A stretch of 64,000 nucleotides of DNA from Plantago elongata (GCA_036897095.1 JAYMSP010000217.1:1-64000); one strand, 5' to 3'. Positions 1 through 17,925 are shown, counted from the stretch's first letter. Program-made: numbers and translations. The notes: generated from the sequence alone by a model not told the origin.

Positions 1-470
1 TAATAACATAATAATAAGTTTTAATTGAAAATTAATTAATGATGAATGGCCAATCGACAAATATTAATAAACTAAAAAATCATGATCATTAATGAAAAAT
101 CAACTAATATAATTAAAAATATATATTCAAGATAAATGAAAATCAACTAATATATATAAAAATATTAATATTGAAAAATTACAATTAAAAAGTAAATCAT
201 AATCAATGGAAAATAGATAAATATTGATAAAAAATTTATACTATATATAAATAAGTTAATTCTTCATCAATGAAGATTGACTAACATTAACAAATTATTA
301 GTATTATTAAATATTAAATACAATACTAATTTATCTTCAAGAGAAAATCGATTAATATTTATAAAATATATTTCATGATCAATGGAAAATTGAATTATAT
401 TAATAAAAAATAGGACTATAATAGAATAGTAATAATTTTAATTAACTTTGATAATATTTTATTAATCAAA
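1..470. repeat. degenerate AT-rich tandem repeat
   Basis: A motif resembling ATCAATGGAAAATNGA followed by CTAATATTAATAAAA recurs about six times at irregular 50-80 bp spacing, with many substitutions. No open frame of note. It may be an old minisatellite or part of a larger array cut by the window edge. Confidence 0.45.
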
Positions 471-644
471 TTTAATACTTTATTAAACGAACAAATTAAA
501 CTCAGGCCTTCACTACAAAAGCATTTCAAAGTAGTGTTTGTTGCAAAAGAACGAATTCATTCTTATTGCAAAAAGCAAAACATGTAGCTAAAATTGTTAC
601 TTGGAATAGAAGAAGATTAAATAATACACAGTATATGAAAACTA

Positions 645-900
645 AACGTAAAACCTCAAAAAAATCTAATAAATAATATGAGTAGTTAGAATATAGTATA
701 TTGTGTGTATAAAATTCTAATAGACCTAACTCTCCTATTAAATAGGGAATTTGAAAGGTCAGAGTAGTACGTGCTCAGGATATGAAGAGTAGTACGTGCT
801 CAGGATATGAATATCGGCAGTTTGAATTCAAATATGGGATATATAATATTGATGAATTATGAGGGGCTGTTTGGCCAATTATTTAAATGCTTCAATTTGA
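645..900. repeat. diverged direct duplication, copy 1
   Basis: This stretch and 2096-2300 share a collinear series of blocks: an AATAAAT..AGTTAGAATATA block, a GTGTATAAAATT block, a TAGACCTAACT/TAGACTTAACT block, a TTGAAAGGT block, and an AATATTGATGAATTAT block near the end. Copy 1 differs by small indels and carries its own 25 bp tandem duplication at 761-810. No coding content is visible in either copy. Confidence 0.5.
761..810. repeat. 25 bp tandem duplication (2 copies)
   Basis: Two identical units, 761-785 and 786-810, starting AGAGTAGTACGTGCTC. Being identical, they are a recent duplication. Confidence 0.9.
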
Positions 901-1130
901 CTCGATGAACAGTGATTTGGCTTAAAATACATTTCAAATACTCCATTTTAATTTCATTTGAAACACAAGTTCACCAAAATCCCATTCAAATTCCATGCCA
1001 ATCAAATCATTTGATTTTGACAGGAATTGCTTAATCCATACATTGTTGTGGCACATTACTTCTTCATTTTAAACCACCATTTTTATCATGTATTTGAATT
1101 ATTTTACTATGTTAAAGGTGAAGTCTTGGA
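852..1130. mobile_element. possible DNA-transposon end
   Basis: GAGGGGCTGTTTGGCCAA at about 862 looks like a terminal inverted repeat of a Harbinger- or hAT-type non-autonomous element. The AT-rich body contains short internal repeats. No matching inverted end was found downstream, so this may be one broken end only. Confidence 0.25.
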
Positions 1131-1725
1131 GGAGTATTATCCTAGATTGTAGTATTTGAATGAATAATTTTACGTGATAAAATCATTCATATATAATATG
1201 CTTACTCATATGGAGAGTACATTTGTTAATTACTATATTACCTCTAAACTTTTAAAAAAAATCATAATGAGACATTTTTTCGAAATTTAATTGCAAATTA
1301 CATACAAAAATTATAAATAAAGTTATATAATAGTAAAATATATTTAATTTATTTTGATATAATAATTTAATTTTGTTAAAAAAATTATCGTGTATATAAT
1401 TTGAACGCAATTTATGATTTAAATTCGAAAAAAAATCACTTTATGAAACTTTTAAAAGACTTAGGGAGTACTTGATTATTTAACTTACATCCAGCACTAT
1501 ATACACTAATGTTGATGTCCATCAATCATAAAATGCTAATTTGTTATGAAAGAGGAACACTTCACACCTATAAAATATAGTTATAATGGTGCTAAATTCA
1601 CATAATTTTTTAATTTTGAAAATGAATAAGGCTTGAGATAACACATCAAATTTAAAATATATATATATACTCCATGTATGAATGCAAAAAAATTCAAATA
1701 TCATAATATCTATACTTCTTCGACT

Positions 1726-1750
1726 TCACACACACACACACACATATATA
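1726..1750. repeat. CA/TA microsatellite
   Basis: A run of CA dinucleotides directly followed by TA dinucleotides. Confidence 0.9.
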
Positions 1751-2095
1751 TTTTGTGTCATGATCCTTTCTTGCTCATGTTCGAATGATCTCCCTTCCCA
1801 TCTACATGGAGTAGCCACTTTGACGGTGTGAGATTAATAATAGTGTTAGAACCATGACTAGAGTCTTCGGTGGTAGTTTCATCCACTTTCAATTTTTAAT
1901 TATTCTTTTCCATCACAATCAATATTTATAATGTGTTGCATGCCCAAGAATGGTTATCGATTAGACGATTAACATATTGCAATGAAAAAAGTAACAATCG
2001 ACCTGATTTAAAATGATTGTTGACTAGGATTATATATACATGTTACATATATAACAGAAATGTAGATATTTCTAACAATTCAATGATGCCGCCAG

Positions 2096-2300
2096 TTAAA
2101 AAATCTTAATAAATAGTTAGAATATAAGGCACTATAATATATGTGTATATAAAATTTTAATTAATAGACTTAACTATTCTATAAGTTAGAAATTTTGAAA
2201 GGTAAAAGTGTTTCTAAGTTTTAACTATTTTCAGCATGAATTTAAATGGAAAATTTAATATTGATGAATTATAAATTATTTAATTAAATTATTTAATTTT
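2096..2300. repeat. diverged direct duplication, copy 2
   Basis: Counterpart of 645-900 (blocks described there). It lacks the 25 bp tandem duplication and the transposon-like sequence that follows copy 1. Confidence 0.45.
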
Positions 2301-5300
2301 GGAGGGAATTAGTCAACATATTTTTTTGCAATATGTGAACTTTATTCGATTTTATTAATAAATTTATTTTTACTTTTCCTTTTGTTCATTTTAGAAAAAG
2401 GTACCATTCGGTAGAGGGATTCATTGTCAGTTTCCACGATTAGTTCATGAATCAAGTTTGATGAAGTGGTTCACGAGATCTATGGCGAATTCTGACTCCT
2501 GAATCCTGCTTAACCACTCACCCATTTCCTTTATCATCTCCTTTTTCCTTTCTCACGGTCTTCTTGATGATTGTTGAAATCCACCATAAATCTCAATGTC
2601 GGTTTTAATTCCGTTACAACATTATAATACCAATTGGTGCTGCACTTCGTTGTTCACCACATTATAATATTGTATCTCATAATTCTTGACACTTAATAAT
2701 TATTTTACGTGTTGTATTTGTGGATCGTTTAAATATAATATGCAATATAACCTGTTGTAATATGGATTAAATCTCAATATCAAGTCGATGATCACATCAT
2801 ACGGTAGGCAGATCGGTCTCACGATTCAGAATCATTATATGATTGCCCACTGAAATAAACAAATACTATACTAATTAACCATCTAACTGAATTAAGTTAC
2901 TCCTACCTGTCATTCAATTGACTTTAAACAGATGATAATAATACACTAGTTTATGTAGTTATGAGTTATGACTAATAGAGTATGTCTGTCGTGGAAATGG
3001 CCTTGATTTAGTCTCTTAAGACATTTTTTAGGGCCAATTATCTTCGTCTTAGCTCTTAAGTTACTCCATGATGTGCAACTGGTTCTATTTTAGTGCCCCT
3101 TAAATGCAACACCCAGTTAAATGACCCATATCATTTTATTGTCAAGGGCCATTGACTTATAAATTGGAGATTCTACTCATCTTTCTTAGGACATGTCGGG
3201 TAACAAGTGGCAATTTGAGTATGTTGTGTCATTTCTCACTTTATAGCCATCCAATTCATGCCATGTCTTTCAAATCGAAATGAGTTGAATCACAAATGTT
3301 CTTGGATTAAACGGTGGAAAGGATCAAGTATATAGTCCCATATCTAAAATCACAGACGACCATGAATATTGGTGTTGTTGATTCGTCAACTCCAAATGAT
3401 GAAATGACCGGTTCTTGTTCACCAAACAGGATGAAGTTCAGCAAACAGAAAAAGATCAAATTGTGCACAATAGCCAGCATAACATAAATAGCACAAATTT
3501 TATGTGTTTCCCTTGCACTAAGTAATCTACATTCGCGGGAGAAATTCGATATTAAATTAAATACATAAAAGATGAACTAGAAGATTATTGGATCATAACC
3601 ACCTTCACCTGGATCAACGTCTCTCGGTCAATTAGTGTCATGGATCAACATTTCTTGATCAATTCGTGTCCTATGCGTTAATTAGTATCTCGTATTTTAA
3701 TAACCAACTTAACAAATTGTAGAAACACCCTCCCTGTCGTTATAACGTGCATATAACACATTGAAGTTTCCAAAACTCCACGAGTACCTCAAAAGTCTAG
3801 AGGTACAAAATGGATAATACTATACTACGTCCGAATATCAGTGCAAGTAAATTTTTTCTCTTTATAGACCCGACAATGTTACTGTTTGAATTCAATGTAG
3901 AAGAATTTAAAAATAAAAATCGTAATTTATAAAATATTATTTTTTTAAAAAGGAAAAACATACTCAGACAAGAAATAAGCTTTACATTACATCATCATTC
4001 CATGACATAGATCAAGATTCAAGAGAGGCATGTAACCTTGCGTGTGCATGAAAGGTGCTTATTTCTTCAACTACCATGAAGAGTTTTGTCCCAATTAAGA
4101 AATTATTATGAATCTGTCTCCAATTAAGTTCAAATTCGAAGCTGTATGACAGAATCTGTGTTTGATTAATTATGCAAGTCAACTGTATACTGACATAATC
4201 GATAATGCACTTTAATAATTTTTTCAAACCTTGTGCTCATAAGTCATAAGCATGCCTTCTTCAGTCATGCACATATATGCTCAACATCAAGTTGCTAATT
4301 GCTTGTATAGTTTTTATAGGCCAAATAAAATCACCTACAATTTGAGCTGTCTGTCTTGGTGAGATTCTGAGTCTGGTCAACAACAATTGTAGGTTCAATT
4401 GTACAAATGTGTACATTGTTTCATCAGGAATACGATTAGGCGGCAAATCGTCTTTGATGAAACGGTGTTTTTTTATACGAGTTGTCCACTTTAATCGTTT
4501 TAAATGTTCCAATTGAGTTGTTCATCTTACCTATTTTCATTTTGAAAAAAAATTGCACAACCAATCATACTAATAACTTATGAAGTTAGAAAGTATATCT
4601 CGCATGCACTATATAATGTCATAACATTACTCGTTTAAAGTGCACAACTGACATAAGAAGCAATTAGTATGTCGTCTCAATTTTTCTCTCGAATGTCTTC
4701 CACCGTCATAGTTCCAAGTTAGATATATTGGTTTTTCAATACTGATTCTCCGAGACTTCATATTTCCATAATTATTGCGCACTTGTTCAATAGTGTAGTT
4801 AAGAGTTACGACTCAATTCATGGCAGACGAGACGAGTCTCTTACAACGAAGAACTGTCTAGTCGTGTTCTGTTTCTGTGCTCCGAATTAAGGTCATATAG
4901 AGTATGAATTATGTTAGGTATCTCTAAAATTTTGATTAAGACTCAGGCCAACCAAATGTCCAGCTAGCTCGCTCGGCCCAAATTGTGTTTTGGGCTGAAT
5001 ATCTGGGCCGCTTCTTCTATAACACTGCAACGTACTTGCATGTTTTCAATCTTATGTTTCAAGAGGACTGCAAGAGGTGTCTATTGTTGAGGGGACTCCA
5101 AGAGCTACAGAAAAACATAACATAAAAATCTGCACCATTAACCCGAAACAGTTCATTTGAACGCAAAAAACGTAGCAAAAGGAGGTCTCACGCGGCTCGA
5201 TGCACATCTAGCTTGATTCGGTTCAACGTTAGCGCCTACATATACTACCACACAGGCACTCACTCAACTCATCTCGGCTTAGTGTAGTCCAGGTAGATTT

Positions 5301-5500
5301 TGAATTTTCATCCTTGTTGGTCCGTGTAGGAAGAGTTCCGGTACTCTTTTCAATGTGCTTATGATGCTTTAAAAATTTAAGTATCATGTCTAGATTAATA
5401 CACTTTAAAATTTTATCGTTCACACTTATAATTATTTTATACATTCTATTTTAATATGAAGACCCAAAAGATAAATTTTGGAACTTAGGTAAATAATTCC
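2301..5500. other. AT-rich intergenic DNA, no gene seen
   Basis: Only short open frames occur, such as the minus-strand frames at 4012-4227 and 4261-4512, and none resembles a known protein. No clear repeat, RNA gene or transposon end was recognised. Confidence 0.5.
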
Positions 5501-5529
5501 TCAAAAGTTCCCACCCAACACCTTACATT

Positions 5530-6345
5530 GGAAAGCTTTTAGACCGTCCACTATGGCTAAATTAAAATTTGGTCGTGGGAATCGGTTGTGGAGCAATTGA
5601 TTTCTCCACGACCAAATTTCGCACTGTTCAATATGGTCGCTAGATTTTTCATTTTTTAAGTTTATGAGATAGTCTATGAAAAGAGCGATTTTTCCATTAT
5701 ATATGAATTTTTTTTTTAATATTAAAACCCACATACCCTAAATAAAAATTCACAGACAACGTAAAAATTCACATACCCCAAATAAAAATTAACAGACAAC
5801 GCAAAAACCCACGTACCCTATAAAAATCCACGAATAATGTAAAAATCACATACCTTAAATAAAAACCCACAATCCACAAGCAAAATAAAAATCTACGTAA
5901 AAACACAGACCCTAAATAAAAAACTACATACAGTACGTAAAAATCCACATACCCTAAATAAAAAAAGTGAAATTTACATATTTAATGTAAAAATTGATCT
6001 TTATCTAGACTTTGTATATTGAAAATATGAGTAGAATAGTAAAATAGTACAAAATACTTACGAACAAAGGGTGAAATTTAATGTATAAGAAAATATATCT
6101 TCACTGCTCCTGTTTTGTAGATCTCGAAAAGATATAAACGACAGTATAAATTTTATATTTTTTTATTTTTAAAATAATCAAATATATTTTTAAAAAAAGG
6201 GGTACGACCCCACATGGGGCCGGCCAATCCCAAAATAGAACCTCTCAAAGTGAACTCCGCACCATAATCGATCACAGTACAAAAAAATTGGTCGTGGTGC
6301 GGTTGCGGAGTCAGACCAATTGAGACAACTGCACTATAGTGTATA
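5530..6345. mobile_element. candidate non-autonomous DNA element with internal minisatellite
   Basis: Sequences around 5540-5620 (GTCCACTATGGC, then TTGGTCGTGG) and 6285-6345 (TTGGTCGTGG, GTTGCGGAG, then ACTATAGTG) look like related ends of a PIF/Harbinger-like MITE. Between them lies a degenerate minisatellite. No transposase is visible. Family and exact ends are uncertain. Confidence 0.35.
5722..5965. repeat. degenerate minisatellite
   Basis: Repeated words such as AAAAACCCACATACCCTAAAT and close variants (CCCACGTACCCTAT, TCCACATACCCTAAAT) occur about seven times at irregular 25-45 bp spacing. Confidence 0.7.
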
Positions 6346-6359
6346 ATCTTACCTACTTA

Positions 6360-6745
6360 GGCTGTGTTCTCTTTAACTTAGATTTACTGAACTTGACTAA
6401 ACTGAAAGAAGTTATAAATTATAACTAAGTCGAGTTGAACTGAACTTTTTTTTTTTTTTTTTTTTTGGCAAAAATGATCTTCAATGAGAAACTATTATCA
6501 CTTTTCGGATATGGGTACATGGTTTGTCATACATGTATGTTACACGATACGTAACATGATTATTAGGATTAACTGTCAGACAGTGAAGTAATCAAGATAA
6601 CATCGATATCAGCTGCAGATCAACAAGGCTCAACTCTTGCACTGCGGTCTAGGATTGACTAGGCTCCAGCTTAACTTCTACAATCTGTGCATTTTCAACG
6701 CATCTGGACTGAACTGAAGTAATTTTCAGTTGAGTATAACACACC
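6360..6745. mobile_element. MITE-like element with imperfect terminal inverted repeats
   Basis: The left end GGCTGTGTTCTCTTTAACTT and the reverse complement of the right end, GGTGTGTTATACTCAACTG, align over roughly 28 bp with mismatches. The 386 bp body has no coding capacity and holds a long T-run at 6445-6468. A target duplication could not be settled. This is a plain non-autonomous DNA transposon; hAT is a guess. Confidence 0.45.
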
Positions 6746-7205
6746 TTTACTTTGCTCTTTCAGACACAATTGGTTTTGGTTTGTCATTACAACCAATTCT
6801 CCGACATAATTTATCACTGTCATTTCTTTCACCTTTCACTGCTTTGATCTTTCATCCTCAATCATTTGTGAATATCCTCTCAATCTCATTCATAGGGTGC
6901 CACAATTCTCTAAATATCTCTGATGATTAGAGCTAGAAACAGATGAAACCCTGTCACAGCAATGAAAATAATACTACACTAAACAAATAGAATATTATAG
7001 CTTTCATTTCAAAATATGCATTCACAGATCTTAATCATAATAATTAATCAGTACTCCTGCCTCATTAAGTTCTTGCTTTCACTCCACAGAGTTCCAATAT
7101 ATTAGTACATCATTCAATATTTATAAGTTTTATTCTTGCACCAATACAATCTTCAATAGTCCATGCAATGGAATCCATCCTCAAACCTGATAAGTTAGTT
7201 CCATA

Positions 7206-7601
7206 TCAACGCTTGAAAGTAACACTCTTCATATCGCCTTTCACAGTAGACACACTGTTCAACATCCTCCTCTTCACCTTGTTGATGTAATCCGAGAACA
7301 CGTAATCAGGATCCTCATGACCTCCTTCATGCATCAGGCCATCGTGTTTCTTGGTTTTTGCCTTCTCAATCCTAACATGATGCCCTTTTCTTGCATCAGA
7401 CTTACCAGCATTGCCTCCATCTGCGATAACAATTTCTGTCTTCGCAGAAAAAGGTGCGATGGCTGGTTCGGACTCAATTGGAATCGTCTTGCTGAAGTTA
7501 GGCTGGTGGACAACACGAGGCACGGGCTGAGGGGATAAACGCCGAATTGTGGCCTTGATCCGCTGGCACATCCCATCGGAACTGTTTCTGTTCTTTGCCA
7601 T
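7206..7601 (-). CDS. small basic protein of unknown function
   Basis: A single-exon frame of 131 residues, starting MAKNRNSSDG and ending VTFKR. It is rich in Lys, Arg and His, with no signal peptide or membrane segment. Near the C-terminus is YVFSDYINKVKRRM, resembling an F/Y-S-D/E-Y-I-x-K-x-K/R motif I recall from small uncharacterised plant proteins. A TATA box at 7793-7800 on the same strand and the ATG context support expression. Function is unknown. The two other long frames here (plus 7317-7538, minus 7334-7576) are shadows. Confidence 0.7.
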   Translation of the reverse strand: MAKNRNSSDGMCQRIKATIRRLSPQPVPRVVHQPNFSKTIPIESEPAIAPFSAKTEIVIADGGNAGKSDARKGHHVRIEKAKTKKHDGLMHEGGHEDPDYVFSDYINKVKRRMLNSVSTVKGDMKSVTFKR

Positions 7602-7792
7602 TGCTAAACTGTTAAAATGTTTGTTTCTCTCTTGATTGATGTGATGGTGAATGAAAAATGAGAGCGAAGAATCGCAATTTAACGAGGAACGTTTAGCTGG
7701 TTAATCATGTAAGTTTCCGTGTGAAAGGGCTAATTTGATACTCTATGAAGAAATTTGGTTGCTATTCCCCCTGAAAGTTATTCCCAGTGGCC

Positions 7793-7800
7793 CTTATATA
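7793..7800 (-). promoter_or_regulatory. TATA box for the 7.6 kb gene
   Basis: TATATAAG on the minus strand, 192 nt upstream of the ATG at 7601, at a plausible distance for a leader of about 160 nt. Confidence 0.5.
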
Positions 7801-7801
7801 G

Positions 7802-9360
7802 ATTCTTCTCAATCATGGAGAAAGACTTAGTAATCCACAAAAAGTAGAGAGGCTTTCTTACAAGAGTTGTACAAGCCATTTCAGTCTTATGTTCCAAGTT
7901 GCCAACTTTCCATACACCCAAAACTCTTTTGCCAATGTGAGATTGATACATAATGTAGTTTTAAATGTCTTTGATCACTTCACGCAATAGAGGACTATTG
8001 TTGTTATTCGATCCGACCTACTCATTTCTCGAAATTGAAACTCTGCTGGCTAAACCGAACAAGTCAATCAAATTCGTGACTCCAATAGTACATTAAGGAT
8101 TGATCCATATAACATCACTGTAGGGGCATATAAGAAACGAAGTACATTATGTGCGTCCATCAGCTATCGCATGGCAACGGTCATAGAAGAAGTTGATAAA
8201 TTTTGGACCGAACTACTTACATAAAAGTACTGATTAAGACTCGAACATAACATTACTAGTAAGTGAATATGAGGTGGAACACATAATACATTGATGAATT
8301 GGAAATTTGGTTAGCTGGAAGTAAGTTCATTAGCAACCGCATATATACTAAGTTAAGAATCAGATTCGAGTGAGGCTATAAGTCTTCCAATCAATGAGGT
8401 CTTTTGCTGGGAATCATGTTAAAGCTTCTGGATATTCAAACCAATTAAACAAAGACTGGATTTATTAAGTCGTTGTTAATACTGATGTATATATATTTGT
8501 GTGGTCGAATTGGAGGCCAAACAATTCAATTGATGACTTCTCTGGAGAATTAGGTTTCATCCAAGAATGGTAGTTGTAAACACGTTGGTATTGGATTCTC
8601 ATTTATCATCATGGTTCTATTCATTTTATTTAATGATCAAGGCCATCCTAGCTTGTTTTAAGAAGAGAAGAAAACTATACTATATTTTATGGGCACAAAT
8701 ACAATGGATAATTTATCAACTAAGATACAAAACTACTAGTACTAATACAATGATTCACAAGCCTTTCAAAGCTTAAATTATTAAAAATTATTATAACGAA
8801 CAATCACCTAATAACATATACGAGTTTTACTTCGATCAAATTATAACTACATTTTATATATTCTATCGATTTAGAACTCAAATGTCTAGGAAGTGACTCG
8901 ATTGAGCTTGTAAGTCATATCGACAAAGAAGTAGTACGTTGAACGTCATGATGAAAGTGTTGGGATGTTGTTTTTTTGTAGTCATTCGTGATACGAATTA
9001 TCTAGCTTTCCATCAACTAGAACATACTCCAAAATATATTCTGACACGAATTAGAAGAATAGAGAGAAATCACTTCCATAAAACGAGACTAAAAGTAAGG
9101 TGCACGTTTTACAACGATAATAAGTCTTTCGACTAAATGAACTTCATTAATAATTAAGTTATTAGGGTTGAGTCCTAATTATCATAGTTATACTTGATAC
9201 CTGACATATTCAAGGATCAACCCCGGATCATATGAATACGATTAATCAAAATCCGGTTAATCATCAGGACCCTATCAAGTTCTAAATAGTGCGAAAGGAT
9301 CTTTGACACCAATTACCCCAACTTTGAAAATGGACGTACCGGATACTAGACTCTCTGAAA
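7802..9360. other. intergenic DNA between the divergent 7.6 kb gene and EF-Tu
   Basis: AT-rich with only short frames (8567-8776, 8939-9136) that show no known similarity. It presumably holds the promoters of both neighbours. Confidence 0.5.
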
Positions 9361-9366
9361 GGCCCA
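9361..9366 (+). promoter_or_regulatory. Site II-like GGCCCA element
   Basis: The GGCCCAAA core lies about 150 nt upstream of the EF-Tu ATG. Such TCP-bound elements are common in plant promoters for organelle and translation genes. Assignment is by motif only. Confidence 0.4.
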
Positions 9367-9511
9367 AATGGTAACAAAAGCCCAGGTCCAACAACCACAA
9401 GCAGAGGTTTTTCTACATTTCTGTGATTCCTAAAACCTCAGGCCTCAACCTTCTTCTCCAAAGTTCCGTAAACCCCCAGTGTCACTCAGCTCAGCTCCAC
9501 CTCAGAAGATA

Positions 9512-14431
<4,920 letters not shown>

Positions 14432-15042
14432 TCTGAGGATATCGAAGTGTTACATCATTCATTGCACTTTCAAAAGCATGAGAAATGAAGAGATTATTGT
14501 GTCTCAATATCAAGTGTTTAATTGGTACAGTTACATTACTGAGAATAGCGTCATGTAGCAACTCTAGTTCAAAATTCTTAGTTTTTTTCCTTCATAATGA
14601 ACATTCTCAACACTGTAACATTAATAAATTAATTTTGTCCCATTGCAGTAAGCTTCTTAATTCTGCAATGGATATATTATCACATCTCTATCTACTCCAA
14701 TTTACACTACCGCATCTTATGGTATGGCATGTTGTAGAGGTAACCTGGCTAGCAAACCTTCGTAGCTAATTGCATGCGTCAAGCAAAACGGTTTCAAAAC
14801 ATCTGCATGATATCAAGCAAAACAGTTTGAATGCATCTTGGTGAACCCAACTCACATTACAAAATATACCTAAATGAGCTTGCAAGCGATAAAATTCCAT
14901 ATCAAGCACCAAAATTTGTGACATAACGCGGCCAGAAGATAGAACTTACAGCCGGAAAAATAACTAGTACTCCATAGTCGTTATATACCTCAAGAGTTTT
15001 GAACAAACTAGGGTGACATTTTCACAGCGACCTAAACTTTAC
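14432..15042. other. 3' flanks of two convergent genes
   Basis: Holds the EF-Tu 3' UTR, with AATAAA-like words near 14624, and the 3' end of the minus-strand gene. The plus frame 14485-14769 has no known similarity. Confidence 0.5.
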
Positions 15043-17685
15043 TTAAGCCAACCTCAGCACAGCAATAGCCATTATGGCAGCTACTCTGAAGTAAATATCC
15101 TTCAAATTTCTGTCCAACTTATTCATCATCTCATCTTCTTTCTCATTACCAGCCGTTTTGCTAATAGAGATAACCGTATCCCGAAGTTTATTTACTGCCC
15201 AGGACAGCCATACGAGTCCTAATCCCAACCCGGTGCTCCAAGCCTTGGAAGCACAGAAAGGCATTCTACTGCAAGCAACTCGGCATATAACAGATAAAAC
15301 AAGAGCAATGCCAGTCCCGGCGATGCTGGCAGAACACTGGATGAGGAGCTGAGGGAGTTGGGGACCGGATTTTTTCAAGGAGAGGATTGGGTTTTGTACT
15401 TGGTGATTCCGGCCAACAATTACTGAAAGGAGACTTTCACATGCATGCAGGTAACTGTCGCCGTAGATGTCTCTTCCTTTGGCAGTACTGGTCTTCTTCT
15501 TCAGGGGCTGTTTCTTCACTTTTTCATGACTGCATCAATATAATGAGATGCGTTAGAAGCACTGCTGGGAAAAGGTAAACGTAACATGATTGCTAGATGG
15601 AGAGAGCTGATACACAATTTGGTGTTCAAAAAGGAGTTCGGGAAAGAGGTAGATGTAAACATAAACATAAAACCTCAAATTATTTGCAAACTTGTGAAAA
15701 CTCCCGTAATGTGCCTATCTTTATTGCAGAAATCATGTTTCTAGAAAGAGTCCACAAATAATATTTCTTGGTACGTACAAAGGTCATCTTGGCATCTTGG
15801 ACTCACAACTTTATGTTTGGAGATAAGGGATTTTATTACGGCGATTATAAAAGATGAGATACTTTTATGCAATAGCAATAACATAATAAGACCTGGGGCG
15901 AATTAAATCTAACAGCGGGTCTTAATGCACTAGAACTTGAGATAGAGGTGTCTTCTTACCTCTTCAGCTGTCCAATTTCAGCTGTTGCAGTTTTTGACGT
16001 ACTAGCACGTGCTTTTTTCCGCCTGCAGATAGACCTTTGCTTAGAACTTAAACAAACAGTATATGAAATATCAATGGATGAAAATAAAGAAAAGGAGCTC
16101 ATACCACTCAAAGTAAGGAACTAGCATTGCCAGTTTACTGGAATTGATTGCACTCTTGGACATCTGAAGGCGAGAAATAGCAGAAAGTACATCTTGCATC
16201 TCAGTTCCATTCATGTCTCCCGACAGGTTAAACAAAGGTTCATTGAGATAAAATTCCTTGCTTGGATATACGAGAGAATCCTGAGGCCCAACAAAATCAT
16301 AGAGCATGGATAAATCTAGCAAACCATCTTCTTCAACTGATCTCGACGCAAGTAACTTCAATACTTCCTCATGCCGAGCGTAACGTTCTGCGATCCCTAA
16401 GCACAGAAGGTTCGTGTCTTGATTAGAGTCTGTTCTCAAAAAAAATATACAAGTCAAGATTAGATCAAGTCATGTTGACTTATGATGAAGACTTGAAGAT
16501 TGCACAGAATATGTAGTTAATCTCTAGTTAAAACAAAAATGTAAATTAAGCAAGCAATAGCGGTGCAGGGGTTTACGAACCTTGAACATCGATACGAGCA
16601 GAGGTTGGATCGAAATTGACAAATTGATCGTAGTCGGAAAGTACAACAGTCGATTTCCAATCTTCCTTTTGCTGCAGGTTTAAACTGAACGATTGGGAGT
16701 TCACCAATTCCTTATTCGACCCATGATAGGGTAGAAAATTAGGAATATCCTAGAACATTAAGAGAGAAGATAATCAGGCAAAGCAAACATAAATATTTCC
16801 GGAGATCAATCTTTGCTTAAATGTGCATAACGAACAAGAGATAACTAGATAATCTGTGATCATTATCATCCTCTATGAAAGTAAACAAATATTGAAGAAT
16901 CAAAAGTACCAGAACATGCCATTGGTTGAGAAAATGACATACATGAATTTGAAGTTAAAAAGATAGTATGAAGTTGTATACAATTTATTCCAACCAACCC
17001 CGAATAAAATGGAAGGACGAATCCCATCTATGATAATGAAGCTGCACAAGTTATCTCAACCAATCCAAAATCTTTGATCAAACAACAACTACCATTTACA
17101 AGAAGACAAGTTTCATGCTATTGGATATGACAGATCAAGATTGAGAATCCAATCCTTTCCTATCTATCTCATTAACTTGGAGATTCTGCAAGGAATCATA
17201 CATAGTTGGTTGGTAATGCAAATCATGAGATACATGTGCAGCTAGTTGTATTATCTCTATCAAGGCTATCATACAATTAGAGTAAGAAGAAAGAATGAGG
17301 TGTTTCAGCAACAAACACATAAAAACGAACTACCAACAACCAAAGTCAAAGATTTCATAACCCAAGAACAAAGTGTTTCAGCTACAATCACATGACAGTT
17401 GACACATACTAAGAATCACTCACAGATATCACAACCCAAGAATAAACTTTTTCAGCTCAAAACACATCCAAACTTAAAGAATCAGGCATAATTCATAAAC
17501 AAAACATAAACCCAGATCAATAAAAATCAAACCTTTATCTCCAATCAATCAAAATTAACCCAAATTCAATCCCATAACTCAAAACCAGAAAAAGATGCAA
17601 TCTTTATTACCTTAGAGACCTTGCAGTAGGTGGTCTGCTCAGGGAAAACAACCCCCAATCCATGAGGGTATCCATGAGAAGCCAT
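15043..17685 (-). CDS. plant protein of unknown function with C-terminal membrane segments
   Basis: Five exons join in frame to 372 residues: 17611-17685 (MASHGYPHGLG..), 16581-16749, 16105-16429, 15960-16022, 15043-15529. All junctions have GT..AG and matching phases. Residues 1-190 are soluble and mixed, with a hydrophobic-acidic stretch around DGLLDLSMLYDFVG. Residues ~190-225 are strongly basic (RKKARAS, VKKQPLKKK), possibly a nuclear signal. Three hydrophobic segments follow at about 272-294, 307-324 and 358-371. The last ends a few residues before the stop, suggesting a tail-anchored or multi-pass membrane protein. I do not recognise the family. Frame continuity over five exons makes the gene itself convincing. 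Confidence 0.85.
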
Positions 17686-17925
17686 CGTACAAAGCTTCAC
17701 CATTGGTTTCTCTTTTTATCTCACCAGTTTTGGAGAAACTCTTGAATATATTCAAAGGGTAGTTTGATTTATATTCATATATTTTTTGGGCAGATTTTTA
17801 TAGAAAGCCATATTATCATATGGTTCTGGTGGTTTGATAGAAGCAGCTGGAATCTGATATGCAATGGGCGATAAGAGGCTTAATTGTGGTTCAACTGTGA
17901 CTCCAGGTCCAGATCCTTAACGGAT

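Noticed and set aside
4012-4512. two adjacent minus-strand frames
   Set aside because: No domain, biased composition, and no splice sites that join them convincingly.
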